Shown here one piece after another: positions 1 through 11,835 of a DNA stretch of 64,000 nt. Origin of the DNA: Cryptomeria japonica. Lineage: Eukaryota; Streptophyta; Pinopsida; Cupressales; Cupressaceae. A program made the position numbers and the translations under genes. Positions within the stretch are counted from its first letter, which is position 1, and each line of letters starts with the position of its first letter. The DNA is taken from assembly GCF_030272615.1 (NCBI RefSeq), contig NC_081411.1, positions 830,324,160 through 830,388,159 on the forward strand, in the 5' to 3' direction. A model generated the notes under the pieces. It was not told the DNA's origin, ran no database searches, and saw only the letters and a program-made list of their open reading frames with translations.

Positions 1-1289
1 TAAGTGGTGTGTGCAGGATGTGATGCTATTATGATTTCTATATACATATGATGAGATAGACTAACATATATTTATGCAAATATTTTTGGTGTGTCATTAT
101 ACTCAGTCATGTGATAGTGGGTTGCATGGACTCGAGAAGGGACAATGGAGGATGAACAAAAAATGGGAGATGGAAGATAGAAGATATGGAGGTGAAAAGA
201 GCTTCTTGTGCTATTATCATCATTGAGCTTCATTATGGTAAATATGCTATGACCATCCAGGTATAGGTTTGACCTAGAAAGTCATTGTACCTATTTGCAT
301 GGAGATTAGATAGTCACAAACAAGGAATGCCCCAATTCACACTAGACTCACAACATCCTTATATCCTTGGACAAGTCATAGTATTACTAAGTGACAATCT
401 ACAATCAACAAAAATAGGTGAGCATACCCCATCCTCACCTTTCTAGGCAAAGACATCTTGGAGATAGAATCTCTAGTTAGAGACATCTCAGAAAAGATAA
501 AAGACATGTCACCAAAAGATAAAATAAAAAGAAAACCAAGACTTCACACCCAAATAAATTGTAATCCTCAAGTCATTTGTGTTTCTTGCTACATATGTTA
601 ACATGTTTGATTTGGTCACAATATTATTTTCCTAATAAAGGATAGAAAATGCTAAAAAACCATGTCTTTACCAATCTATCAAGAGAGATTTGATTTGTTG
701 AAAGCTCATTATTGATTACATTTCACCTGAAACTGACTGAATCCATGAAAATGATACTTTTATTACAGAGAACAATGGAACTTTATTATTGATTGGCAAT
801 GCAAATGACCTTTTATTGTATACTTTGCATGAAAATGAGGTATGAAAAGATGATGCTCCTCAAAAAATGTGATGCTCAGGGTGCCACTTCCATCACTAGA
901 TTTAGGATTATAGAAGGAAAGGGTGAAAGGGGGTTTTATTATGAATGGCTAACCAATCTTGGTAGATCAATAACAAGCCATGATGGGAATGGGTAAATTT
1001 ACTATGGGATGGTAGGTTGTGAGTGTATGCAAAGTGAAAGAGTGAGATTGAATCCTGAAGGAGGAAGGAGCAAAGTCTCCACACATGGTGCCGCTAATCT
1101 AGTTTTCACCATGGTACTTTCCTAGGGCACCATCGAAGTAGTTTTCAGCATTGGATGATTTTTTATTTTTATTTTTTTGATTTAATTTTTTTGATATTTT
1201 TTGTGTTTTTAATAGTTTTGATATTTTTTGTATTTTTTATATTTTTGATATTTTTTATATTGTGATACTTTGAAAATATATGTATGAAA
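1..1289 (-). other. 3' spacer of gypsy element H, no gene
   Basis: This stretch lies 3' of H's integrase C-terminus on the minus strand and has no credible coding sequence. Text around 200-560 (a 'tcattgag-cttcattatgg' stretch and a later 'caccaaa-gataaaa' stretch) resembles J's spacer at about 17440-17790, which argues that H and J belong to one family. Positions 1155-1265 are a T-rich low-complexity tract built on ttttgatattttt. No 3' LTR of H is visible, so it presumably lies left of the window. Confidence 0.5.
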
Positions 1290-1675
1290 CTTGTGAAGGT
1301 GCATGTTGTTGATAGGATCCTCCAAAGGTTATCCATCTGGTGTTGAGAGTTGATATGCACCTGATCCATATATTATTGTGATGATGTAAGGGCCAAGCCA
1401 ATTTGGTTCAAACTTACCCTTGTTTTCTCTTTCTTGTTGATTCTTAGAATTTTCTCTTAGCACTAAGTCACCCACCTCAAATATACGAGCCTTTACCTTG
1501 TGATAGTAGTTGTGTCATTCTTTGACTAAAAGATTTGTAGCTCCATTGATTGTCTTCTCTGATAAAGGAACTAAGGTAGAATTACTAATGTGTGAAATAG
1601 ATTGGCTCATATGCATGTCACCTAAAGACATTTCGGTATCCCTGATAACAAAGTCCTTCAAGGAAGTTCCATTAA
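1290..1675 (-). pseudogene. Gypsy integrase C-terminal domain fragment (H)
   Basis: Minus-strand translation gives the typical end of a plant Ty3/gypsy integrase: GDLVLRENSKNQ, then KGKFEPNWLGPYIIT, then GAYQL and NNMHLHKF. In the family this region follows the DDE core and helps bind DNA; here no core precedes it. Premature stops are present. Upstream (1670-1520) the frame reads LSLGDMHMSQSI and LVPLSEKTINGA, which I do not recognise as integrase and which joins the protease-side linker directly. J carries a closely similar tail at 19640-20081. Confidence 0.7.
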
Positions 1676-1679
1676 AGGT

Positions 1680-2675
1680 TCATTGATATAATGTACCACC
1701 AAAAGGGGATGGATGTGTGGAACAAGTGGATGAGGAATGAAAGCTTATGATTGTGAAAATAAGTGAAAGTAGCATGGCATGATGGAGACTAAGGATCAAG
1801 TGTACCTTTTGACTTGAAATTTTAGAACTTTTCCCCCTAGTTATTTTTGTATTAGGGTAGATAATCTCTTGTTCTTTTTCCTTCATAGGATTTTTATCCT
1901 TGACTTTGAATTTTGTAGAGTTTAATAGCTTTTGATTTTGATTTGGAGTAAAGGACTTCTCTTTATTTTTTACTTTTAGATTTTTCTTTTCAAAGCTTAA
2001 TTTTTGATCCCCAATAAATAAGGGCTTTTGTAGTTCTTGTTGATCCAAGTCTAGGAGTGGAGTGGAAATGGTAAGGCTACATGATTTCTCAAAAGGGATG
2101 GTGATATATTCAATAAATTCTTTGTTGGAACCAGTCTTAGGACTATTGATATCAAGAGTTTCTTGTACCACTAAAGGAGATTTGCATTTAGACTTAGTAG
2201 CCACAACACTAGGTTGCTCACACCCAATTCCTTGGTATTGTGAATTATTTGTAGGTTGTTCTCATTGATGAAATATCTTAGGAGATAGTGGGAGTTGATC
2301 AACATGGAAGATATACTCATCACATCCCATGTCTTTTACCTTGAATTTTTCTTTGAGATTTGCTTCTTTTGATGTAGAATATTTCAATGATTATAGGTCA
2401 ACATATGATGAAGGAATTGCTTCTCTATTAATAGGGATTATTATCTCGGATCTTGGTCACATTTTATTGCAATATATGAATGGATTTGGATCACCTTTGA
2501 CTATCACTTCAACTCCAATGTGAGGAAATTTTATGCATCAATGATATGTTAATGGTACTGCTCTAATCTCATGAATCCATGGATTTACCAAAAGTATATT
2601 GTATGTGACATCTAAACCAAGGACTTGACAAACCACATCCTTTGTAACTAGCCCAACACTTAGGGGTAAGGTGTT
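1680..2675 (-). pseudogene. Gypsy protease C-terminal part and linker (H)
   Basis: Reading on the minus strand from 2675, the frame gives LPLSVGLVTKDVVCQVLGL, then VTYNILLVNPWIHE, the typical retropepsin end, where most family members have a G-R-P-W-I-H-like sequence. Next comes KGDPNPFIY, shared with J at about 38740. The remainder, including an open stretch at 2204-1680, is Lys/Ser/Gln-rich linker without a recognised fold. The N-terminal half of the protease lies at 11836-12350, on the far side of the solo LTR. Confidence 0.6.
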
Positions 2676-3314
2676 TGTTCTATTGATATTGTGTTATCAT
2701 TAATGTCAACCGGTATGAGAGATGTATGTGCAACACTATCAAGGAGGAGTACAGGTTGAGATATCCTTGATATCACCTTGTGTTGCAGAATATCGGTAAG
2801 GTAAGAAAGAGTGGCCATTGGAGTCACCAGTACACAAGTTAGCACCTGACTTGTGGGGATGAGATGGTAAGGTAATCAATCCTAGTACAATGCATCACTA
2901 GTAAGGAAAGGATGTCAACTGGTAAATGATGTGTTGACATGGGGAAGTCACATCAACCAAGTGAGTGGTTGTCTTCCTGCAAAGGTCATGACCAGTGTAC
3001 AAGCAAGATGGGCAAGGTGTTTGAGTGGTTGTTTATGATGAAGAGGCAGAATGTTACCTAATTCACATCAATACTGGATGAGAATAATGAGAAGATCATA
3101 GGTATGTTGTGAGGTTGCAGAACAATAGGACTCCCACTTGATGAAGATGTAGTCATCATGAGAAGCAATGGCTAACAGTGAAAGTGCCATCACTGGATCA
3201 CATGTGCCTATTTGAAGACATGTTGCACAAACAGGGAAGTCACATGAGTACACTGCAAGATGCAGAAGGCAAGATGCCATTCCATCGGTAAGTGGAACTT
3301 ATCTCCACATATGT

Positions 3315-4352
3315 TGTTAGCTCCTAGAGACAACTAAGAGGGGGGGGTGAATCAGTTGTCAAATAAATTCAAACCAAAAATGACTTAACCAAACTTAATG
3401 CTTAATACCGGTAAACCAAACTTAATGGCGGTAGACAGTTTATCAGTTAATTTCAGTACCAATAAAGATTAATGCATGAAACAAAAAGACAATAACATCC
3501 ACAACACATAACACCAATATTTGTACGTGGAAACCCTATAAGGGGAAAAACCATGGTGGGAAACCTTACCCACAATCAGATGGTACTACTACAGATAGTA
3601 TGTGTATACAATAGGGGGTCTGCACATGCAAAAAGGCCAAGCGCTTGGAGCTCACTGCTTAAACACAAATGGGAGTCACACTAACTACAATTGGATGGTT
3701 AAATCCAATAATGATGTACTTTTCAAAATAGCATCTTCATATGCTAGATTCAGTGCCGATGTAGTTCTAATTGCCTTCATAAAGACCTTCCTTCAACCTT
3801 CAAATGATGTTTGCATGTATAGATCTACTTATTTTTGCATATACTAAATTACAATCCCTTTCACATTCGCACACTAATCTCAGAAATGAGATCTTACATT
3901 TATACCATAACCTAAGACCAATTGAGTAGGTTGGCTCTAAAAGATATTACAATAAAAACAATTCATAAGTAAAACAACAACCAATGAAATATCTGATGCA
4001 TGATGTCAGCTCAATCCATTTACAACAATAATAAATCATCTCCATAACATACCATGTTGATATGGAATAGATAAGCCTGTCAGTGTGTATCCTGGACATA
4101 TTTGCTGGTAATAGAAAATATGCAAACATGAATATACCAATGAACAAATCTCCAAGACAAAGTGTCCAAATGATGTCTTCGACATAACCAAGTTTTTTCC
4201 ATGTCATTCCATGTGCCACTGAACAATATATCCTGCCGGTGAACCAGATACCGGTGAACATTGTTGATTCTCCAAGTGCCAGTAGGCTAACCAAAGTTGA
4301 TAAGTGTTGACATCAATGACAAAACCATATCAACATATCCAAAATACCAACA
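3315..4352 (-). repeat. 3' LTR of element A
   Basis: Terminal repeat of 1038 bp, tgttag to ccaaca in plus orientation, aligned along its length with 8935-9999. It contains the G-run module agaggggggggtgaatcag at its left end and the tttccacgta / gggaaaaacc module near 3520-3560. The next 373 bp (4353-4725) are the element's non-coding 3' region. Confidence 0.92.
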
Positions 4353-4366
4353 ATCTCCCCCTTTGG
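4353..4366 (-). other. Polypurine tract of element A
   Basis: Minus-strand ccaaagggggagat directly abuts the 3' LTR, the expected plus-strand priming site. The same tract occurs beside the LTRs of B, D and E, and with one base change beside C. Confidence 0.85.
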
Positions 4367-4725
4367 CATTGATGGCAACACAAGATGGAAAAACCATCAA
4401 AGTGCCAAAATAGAAATGCCAAATACCAAAAACCAACAATCTCCCAAAAAGAGATCATAACCAAAAATCAAAATTTAGATACAGAGAGTAATCATTTTGT
4501 CCCAAAATAACAATCTCTCCCCCTAGGAGTAACATTTGTTTCTCCATATCAATCTCTCCCCCTTTAACATAAAAATGCCAAAGAAATACAAAAACTAGGT
4601 TCAAATACAAAATACCAACTTATTCAGTATACCAACTACTCCCCCTGAGAAGTAACTCTGCTCATCAAATCTAAAGTTAAAGATTTCTCTGTTAGTTCTG
4701 TCAATTGATGACAAACATCAACTAT

Positions 4726-6240
4726 CTATGTTTCTACCGGTGAGGGTATGACCCCAAGTTGATCTCTGAGATATTCAAAAGTCTCCTTAGGCAAAGGCTT
4801 AGTGAAAATATCTGCAATCTGCTCTTTAGTATTCACATAAACCAGTTTTACTTTCTTTGCTTCAACATTCTCTTTCAGAAAGTTTAGTTTGATAGAGACA
4901 TGTTTAGTTTTAGAATGTAGTACTAGATTCTTTGATATATCAATTATTATTGTATTATCACAATAGATAGTTATAGTTCTGTGCATTTTACCTTTATGTC
5001 CTTCAACATTTTCTTAAGCCATAATACCTGTGTACAGTTAGTTGCTGCTGCAACATATTCTGATTCTACTATTGATAAAGATGTACAACTTTGCTTCTTA
5101 CTCAACCAAGAAATTAATCTGCTTCCAAGAAAAAATGCTCCACCGGTGGTGCTTTGTTTGTCATCTACATCTCCTACCCAATTTACATATGTGTATGCAC
5201 ATAATTTAAAGTTTTCATCTCTAGGATACAATAGGCCAAGATTTGTAGTGCCTTGTAAGTACCGGAAAATTCTTTTTACTGTTAACTCATGATTTTTTCT
5301 AGGATTACTCTAAAATCTTGAAACAATACATACTACATTCATAATATCAAGTCTTATTTGTGTCAAATACAATAGACCTCCTATCATAGATTTGTACCTA
5401 ATCGGATTAACAGGTGTAGATTCATCCCTTAGTGATAATTTATCAGTTTTAGTCATAGGTGTGCTTACCGGTTTAAAGTTTTCCATGCCAAATTTTTTTA
5501 GTAACTCCTTCAAGTACTTGGATTGACTCAAGAATATACCTTTATCAGTTTGTGAAATCTGCAATCCTAAAATGAATTTTATCTCTCCAATCATAGACAT
5601 TTCAAATTCTTTCTGCATTTCACTAGAAAAATCTTTACATAATCCATCTTCTCCTCCAAAGATATTATTATCGACAAAAACTTCTATAACCAAGATGTCA
5701 TCATTAGTCACTTTATAGTATGAGTTGTTGTTAGCATTACCTTTAGAAAAACCAATCTTCAAAAGATATTTATCCAACCTAGCATACCAAGCTCTTGGAG
5801 CTTGCTTCAACCCATACAAAGCTTTCCTTAACCTGCAAACCATATCTTTGTTATCTATCAAAGAAAATCCATCAAGTTGCTCAATGTAAACTTATTCTTC
5901 AAGATCTCTATTCAGAAATGCACATTTAATATCCATTTGATATACTTAGTAGTTCTTGTGTGCTGCAAAAGCCAAGAATAATCTGACTGTCTCAATTCTT
6001 GCTACCAGTGCAAAGGTCTCATTATAATCAATTCCTTCTTTCTGTGAATATCCCTTACACACTAGTCTTTCTTTATTTCTGATTACCTTACCATCTTCAT
6101 TAAGTTTGTTTCTGAATACCCATTTTGTTCCAATTACATTTTTGTCTTTAGGTTGGGGAACTAATGTCCATGTGTTATTCTTTTCAATTTATTCCAATTC
6201 TTCTTCCATAGCTTTAATCCAGTGTTTATCTTCACATGCC
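4726..6240 (-). pseudogene. Copia RT-RNase H of element A, broken
   Basis: RT begins near 6240 with a decayed GTKWVF region and continues to [20 protein letters not shown] (5840-5780). The catalytic motif reads VFVDNNIFGG near 5670 where the family has two aspartates, so one catalytic Asp is Asn. RNase H follows: [31 protein letters not shown], and the terminal DIFTKPLPKETFEYLR. The usual D-A-D at the RNase H start is Y-V-N. A frameshift near 4985 separates two RNase H segments, and stops occur at 5310 and above 5861. No active polymerase is expected. Confidence 0.88.
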
Positions 6241-7789
6241 TCATTAATTGATTCTAGTTCAATTTGAGAAATAAGACATACCTCTTCATTTGCCAGTCTT
6301 CCTCTTGTCATAACTCCTTGATATTTGTTCCCAATTATTTGATCTTCAGAATGGTTCAATCTTACATATCGGGGTGTCTTTGTTTGCTACAGTTCTTTAG
6401 TTACATTGGAATTTTCAAATGATACTGGTGGAATGGGATCTTCATTCTGTATCGGTGTGTTCAATGAAGGCTCATTTTTCAGTATTTCTGTTGCCAGTTC
6501 AGAGTCTATATACCTTGAAGTTCCTCTAAAGTGTTCATCAATTTTGACATTTGTACTCTCAACAATTTTCTACAATCTCTTGTTAAAATGTCTATATGCC
6601 TTGCTCTTAGATGAAAAACCAAGAAATATTCCTTCATCACTTCTAGGATCAAATTTGCCAATATACTCATCTCTTCTAATATAGCATTTGCTTCCAAATA
6701 TTCTGAAATATTTAAGAGTAGGAGTAATACCAAACCATAGTTCATGAGGGGTCTTACCGGTTTCTCCTTTGATGTGAACTTTGTTAAATGTATAGACCAC
6801 TATACTACTTCTCTCCAATATACATGTGGTAGATTTGCTTCTGATAACATACTTTTGGCTGCATCCAAGATAGTTCTATTTTTCCTTTCTACAACTCCAT
6901 TCTACTGTGGTGTCTGAGGTGCTGATAGTTGTCTTCTGATTCCATTTACTTCATAGAATGCATTAAATTCCTTAGATGTAAATTCTCCTCCTTGATCTGA
7001 TCTTAGACATTTGATTTTCTTACCGGTTTCATTTTCTACCATTGCTTTGAATAGTTTGAACTTCCCAAGTCCTTCTGATTTTTATCTGAGAAAAGTAACC
7101 CAACACATTCTAGAATAGTCATCAATGATTAGCATGAAATATCTATCACCTTGTAAAATTTTGGTTCTAGCTAGACCACATAAATCAATATGAATTTAGT
7201 CAAGAGAATTATTGTATTTTTCTGGAATACTTTTAAAAGATGCTCTAACTTGTTTTCCAAATTTACATTCCTTACATACCGGATTGTGGGGCTTAACAAT
7301 ATTAGGTAAATCTCTAACGGCTTTGGCTATATTGATTTTCACAATGCAATCAAAATTTATATGATGAAGTCTCTTATGCCATAGCCAACTTTCGTCAATA
7401 TGTGCAATCAAGCATGTCTTTTCATTGTTATTCAAATGAAAGATATTACCTCTAGTTTGATTACCGGTTGTAATTTCCAAACCAGATCTATTCATAATTC
7501 TGCATTTCCCATTCTTGAATTGTAACTGAAATCCTTTTTCAACTAATTGTCCAACACTCAAAAGATTGTGCTTTAAACCTTCAACATAGTAAACATTGTT
7601 AGTATTATGCTTACCATCAAGAGATATCGCACCTTTTCCTTTGATCAAACAAGCTTTATCATCCCCAAATCTTACTAGACCTCCATTATATTCCTGAAAA
7701 CTCAAGAATTTGCTTTTATCACCAGTCATATGATGTGAACATCCTGAATCAATGATCCATTCATCCTTAACTTCAGTTTTAGCTACTAG
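6241..7789 (-). pseudogene. Copia protease and integrase of element A, broken
   Basis: Protease shows WIIDSGCSHHMTGDKSKF at about 7770-7710 with the DSG active site intact. The pre-integrase zinc region (LWHKRLHH, then VCKECKFGK) is at 7390-7250. The integrase core is readable with stops: RYFMLIIDDYSRMCWVTF near 7150, SDQGGEF near 6990, NGVVER near 6890. Downstream the frame shifts near 6800, so YWREV and HELWFGITPTLKYFRIFG are in a different frame. Stops replace likely Trp and Gln codons, for example before NGVVER. Confidence 0.85.
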
Positions 7790-8877
7790 GGTCTGCTCTA
7801 CTGATTGAATAGTAGGTGCTAGTGGATCTTCTGTTATAGCAACAAAGACCCATCCATTGTTTGTTGGATCCTCATCAGAATCATCAGTGACTCCTTCATC
7901 AGCAAGATAACAAGACTTGTCTTTATTCTTCTTAAATCTGTATCTCTTATATTCAGGGTTAGGCTTGTATGTTCTTCTAGCTTCTTCTTTCAATCTTGCA
8001 TGTCTATCAAGGCATCTTGAAGCCATATGACCAATCTTATTACAGTTAAAATATTTAAAGGGTGCTTTACCTTCATACTTACTTCCAACTGGACCTTTAG
8101 GCATTTTCCTTGCAAATAGTGCTTCAAGTTCTTCAAGTTCTTCATTTTCTCTCCTTCTTTCTTCAAGTTCTCTTACATAAAAGGCTTTCCAATAAGACTT
8201 GTCAAATAATAATGATGCAGATGATGTTGATGTTTTAAAAGATAAATATGTCTTTATAGTAGCAACAAGACCAAATTCCTCAATTTCAAAAGCTGAAAGT
8301 TTTCCAATCAATGTGTCCCTAGTTACTAATGTATTAGGCATTGTTCTTAACTCATTTATAGCAGTAACTTTTATTTTGTATGCTAGTGGAAATCCTCTTA
8401 AAACTTTTGAGACAATTTCATCTTCACTTAAGGATCCTCCACAACATTTAATACCCAAAACAATTTCATTAACTATTTCCATAAAAGCAGAAATCTTTCA
8501 TCTTCTTCCATTTTTAGATTTTCATACCTGACCCGAAAGCTTTCAAGTTTTGCAATTTTGACTGTGGAATCTCCTTCATTCAATGTTTCCAGATGGTCCA
8601 AAATAGCTTTAGCAGTAGATCTATTTGATAATCCCATGATTTGCTGATCTGATAATGCGCTCAAAAGTGCTTCTCTTGCTTTGCAATCATTTTCTTCATC
8701 TTTAGCCAAGTTAGGTGGATTAGGTTGACTTTGAGTAGAAGTAGTATAGCCATTCTTTGTAGCTTCCTAGATTTCCTTTCCAATGAAAGTCAAATGTGTC
8801 GTCATCCTGATCTTCCATATGCCATAGTTGGTTCCATCAAGTTTAGGACTGTCCTTCCTGAAATAGATAGAAAATAT
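7790..8877 (-). pseudogene. Copia gag of element A, broken
   Basis: Capsid-like frame from about 8840: LDGTNYGIWKIRM, GLSNRSTAKAILDHLETL, then VRYENLKMEEDE. A frameshift near 8480 is followed by CCGGSLSEDEIVSKVLRG. The zinc knuckle at 8065-8020 reads YFNCNKIGHMASRC, so the first Cys of CX2CX4HX4C is Tyr. The start codon seen in B and C is missing here. The next 58 bp to the LTR contain a degraded primer site (tatctgatacca). Confidence 0.85.
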
Positions 8878-8934
8878 TGGATCTCCTCAAGCTATTAAAC
8901 TTCTATAGAAAGAGGACTTATATCTGATACCAAT

Positions 8935-9999
8935 TGTTAGGTCCCAGAGATAACTGAGACAGGGGGTGAATCAGTTGTCAAATAAACTCAAACCAAAAAT
9001 GACTTAACCAAACTTAATGCTTAATACCGGTAAACCAAACTTAATGTCGGTAGACAGTTTATTAGTTAATTACAGTACTGGTAAAGATTAATTCATGAAA
9101 CGGAAAGAAAATAATATCCACAACACATAACAAAAATATTTGTACGTGGAAACCCTGTAAGGGGAAAAACCATGGTGGGAAACCTTACCCACAATTAGAT
9201 GGTACTACTACAAATATTATGTGTATACAATAGGGGGTCTACACATGCAGAAAGGCCAAGCGCCTAGAGCTCACTGCTTAAACACAAATGGGAGTCACAC
9301 TGACTATAATTGGATGTTTAATCCAATAATGATGTACTTCTCAAAATAGCATCTTCATATGCTAGATTCAGTACCGGTGTAGTTTTGATTGCCTTCACAA
9401 AAACCTTCCTTCAACCTTCAAATGATGTTTGCATGTATAGCTCCACTTATTTTTGCATATACCGAATTATAATCCCTTTCACATTCGTACACTGATATCA
9501 GAAATGAGATCTTACATTTATACCATAACTTAAGACCAATTGAGTAGGTCAGCTCTAAAAGATATTACAATAAAAATAATTCACAAGTAAAACAATAACC
9601 GATGCAATATCTAATGCATGATGTTAGATCAATACATTTACAACAATAATAAATCATCTCCATAATGTGTCATGTTGATCTAGAATAGATAAGCCTGTCA
9701 GTGTGTATCCTGGACCTATTTGCTGGTAATAACAAATATGCAAACACGAATATTCCAATGAAAAAATCTCCAAGACAAAGTGTCCAAATGATGTCTTTGA
9801 CATAACCAAGTGTTCTCCATGTCATTCCAAATGCTGGTGAAAAATATATCCTGTCAGTGAACCAGATACCAGTGATTGTGCATAAGTCACTTGCTTGCTG
9901 GTGAACATTGCCAATTCTCCAAGTGCTAGTAGGCTGACCAAAGTTGATAAGTGTTGACATCAATGACAAAACTATATCAACATATCTAAAATACCAACA
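8935..9999 (-). repeat. 5' LTR of element A
   Basis: Terminal repeat of 1065 bp, tgttag to ccaaca, matching 3315-4352. In element orientation its end abuts a tRNA-iMet-type primer binding site at 8921-8932, two mutations from tggtatcagagc. Confidence 0.92.
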
Positions 10000-10929
10000 T
10001 ATGCATGGTGTGCATCATGATTCTTTGAGATAAGAGAGAAGAGGTAAAGGCATGTTGAAATGTTGGTATAGAAGGAATGTGATGTGTTTATCATCTTGAC
10101 AAACCGGTTGTGATATGGTCCTAGTTGGTAAAGGTGAAGGTAAGGTTGAGCAGATGCAAACAGAGGAAGTAGCCTGACTGAAGATGGTGTCTAGTGAAGG
10201 TTGATGATAGAGTGTCATCAAGAAGGTTTAATGGTATGTAAGTCCACTGGTAATATGTGAAAGGTGTAGATGAAGATGTCTGAGCATGCTCAAGAGAGAC
10301 ATATTTGACAACTGGTCATTGTGTTCCACTGGCAATTCAATAGAGAGCAGACATGATGAGTTAACTGGTAGAGCGTGAGATGCTAGCAAGATTTGTATAC
10401 TGGCAGAGAAGAGAAACTGGTAGAAGTGTTTGGTCGGGGATCCTATCTAGAATGACATGAAGATCCAAGCTGGTAGTTGATCAGCATGGATTCCACTTGG
10501 AGTCAAGGTGGCGAACCTGCATTTGGATAAACAAGGAATGTATACCGACAGGGTAGTTGCAGGGTTGGTCGATATTAATGGAAGGTACCACAAATCACAA
10601 GACATGTTGCAGAGATGTTGCAGGGGTTTGAGGCTCGAGGTCTGGAGTACAACTACAAGCTAGCTAAGAGTGACTGAGATGATCGAGGTGGATGAAGGAA
10701 ATGGTAGATCCAAATCTTGGTGTTTGACCAAGAGACCAGCCAATAGGGTAAAAAGAAAATCACCAGAGTAGGAAGGCGTGATCTAGAAGGCACATTAATG
10801 GCAGAGTTGTGCAGTTGGTATTTTGGAAGATTAGATCAGATAGGATCTGATTAGATTTGGTTTGCCTCAAGGATGGTGAAGAAACCCTAACCGCCTAGAA
10901 TTTGAATTGGCTTTTGGCGGGAAAACCAA

Positions 10930-10944
10930 TTTATAAATATAAAG
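10930..10944 (+). promoter_or_regulatory. Putative TATA box of LTR G
   Basis: The sequence tttataaatataaag sits after a GC-richer stretch (ggcttttggcgggaaaacc) and about 900 bp before the LTR end. This is compatible with a U3/R promoter and fixes the LTR orientation as plus. No transcript evidence is available from sequence alone. Confidence 0.45.
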
Positions 10945-11403
10945 GCAAAAGACATTGTGAGGTGCTATTGCTAAAGAGAAGAAATACATTGTACTATTGT
11001 GAAGTGACTACTTCTGCATATGAGAGCAAATCAGCCAAGTGCTTAGAGACTATCTAAGGCAAGAGGGAGAGTTAAGGGAAAAACTGGTAGTGGTCATACT
11101 GACAGAGAAGAAGTGATGGAGGTTGAGAGAAGGCAAACAAAAAACCAACAAAGTATTATACTAGTAAAGAGCAGAGATTAAGGTGGAAATCCAGTAGAGA
11201 AGAAGAAGAGGAGAGATGTACCAGTATGGCTTACCGGCAAAGAAGCAATAGGTGAAGAGAAACAAGAGAAGTGAGTCAGTGTTGCAGAGAAGGTATCTTA
11301 CTAGGAGGGTAAGGTATATGAAATGGTTGCAAGATTCACTTGTAACAAGATAACTAGTTTTGTATTTGAAGTTTATTTTAAGAACACTGATTTGTAGCTC
11401 GGT

Positions 11404-11551
11404 GTAGGGGTTGTAGCTCCTTTGTGTTGTAGCCCATAAAGTAAGGGGTTGGTGCTCCTTGGGTAGGTGCCCTAAAGTTAGGGGTTGTATCTCCTTTGGG
11501 TTGTAGCCCATAAAGTTAGGGATTGGTGCTCCTTGGGTTGGTGCCCCAAAC
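11404..11551 (+). repeat. A-B-A-B tandem repeat in LTR G
   Basis: Two related units of about 37 bp alternate twice. One contains ttgtagctcctttg and ttgtagcccataaagt; the other contains ttggtgctccttggg and aggtgccc. The pair therefore forms a roughly 74-bp higher-order unit present twice. It lies about 280 bp before the LTR's 3' end. Confidence 0.7.
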
Positions 11552-11835
11552 TTTGTAATAGTGCTTTCATTGTGAGGCTGGATTGGAGAAATAGACTCCA
11601 GCAACATTGCTCACCAAGGTTTTTCCCATCTTGGGTTTTCCTCATATATGTTGGTGTTATGGGATGTCCTCTTGTGTATGTTTTCATTTGAGTTAGTCTC
11701 CTCACTAATTGGTAATTTTGTTTAGAGTTAGATCTAATAACCGGTATGCTCACATTGGATAGCTAAAGGGAAAAGTTTGAGAACCACTGATTCACCCCCT
11801 TGCCCTCTCAGTGGTGCATTGTGTCTAACATGTTC

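Larger units (their letters stand above)
3315..9999 (-). mobile_element. Ty1/copia element A (family I), complete but decayed
   Basis: Minus-strand element with two family-I LTRs (3315-4352 and 8935-9999), a tRNA-iMet-type primer site beside the right LTR, a purine tract beside the left LTR, and domains in copia order gag-PR-IN-RT-RNase H. The target duplication is tatgt (3310-3314) against tatgc (10000-10004), one transition apart. It is inserted in solo LTR G. The left LTR lacks 27 bp present in the right one near position 4255, with ggtg repeats at the breakpoints. All domains carry stops or frameshifts. Confidence 0.9.
2681..11830 (+). mobile_element. Solo LTR G, split by copia element A
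   Basis: A single LTR without an internal region, flanked by a perfect 5-bp duplication tgttc (2676-2680 and 11831-11835), inserted in the protease of H. It starts tattgatattg, probably a G-to-A decayed tgttg, and ends gtgtctaaca. Removing A and one duplicated pentamer leaves about 2.46 kb, long for an LTR. Plus orientation is supported by a TATA-like box at about 10930 and by the gattcaccccc and ggtttttccca modules near its right end, both also seen near the ends of the copia LTRs. Solo LTRs arise by recombination between the two LTRs of one element. Confidence 0.75.

Noticed and set aside
11161-11753. Minus-strand open frames of 91-148 codons
   Set aside because: They lie in the tandem repeat and U5-like part of solo LTR G. 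No family match, and repeat-derived Pro/Leu patterns.
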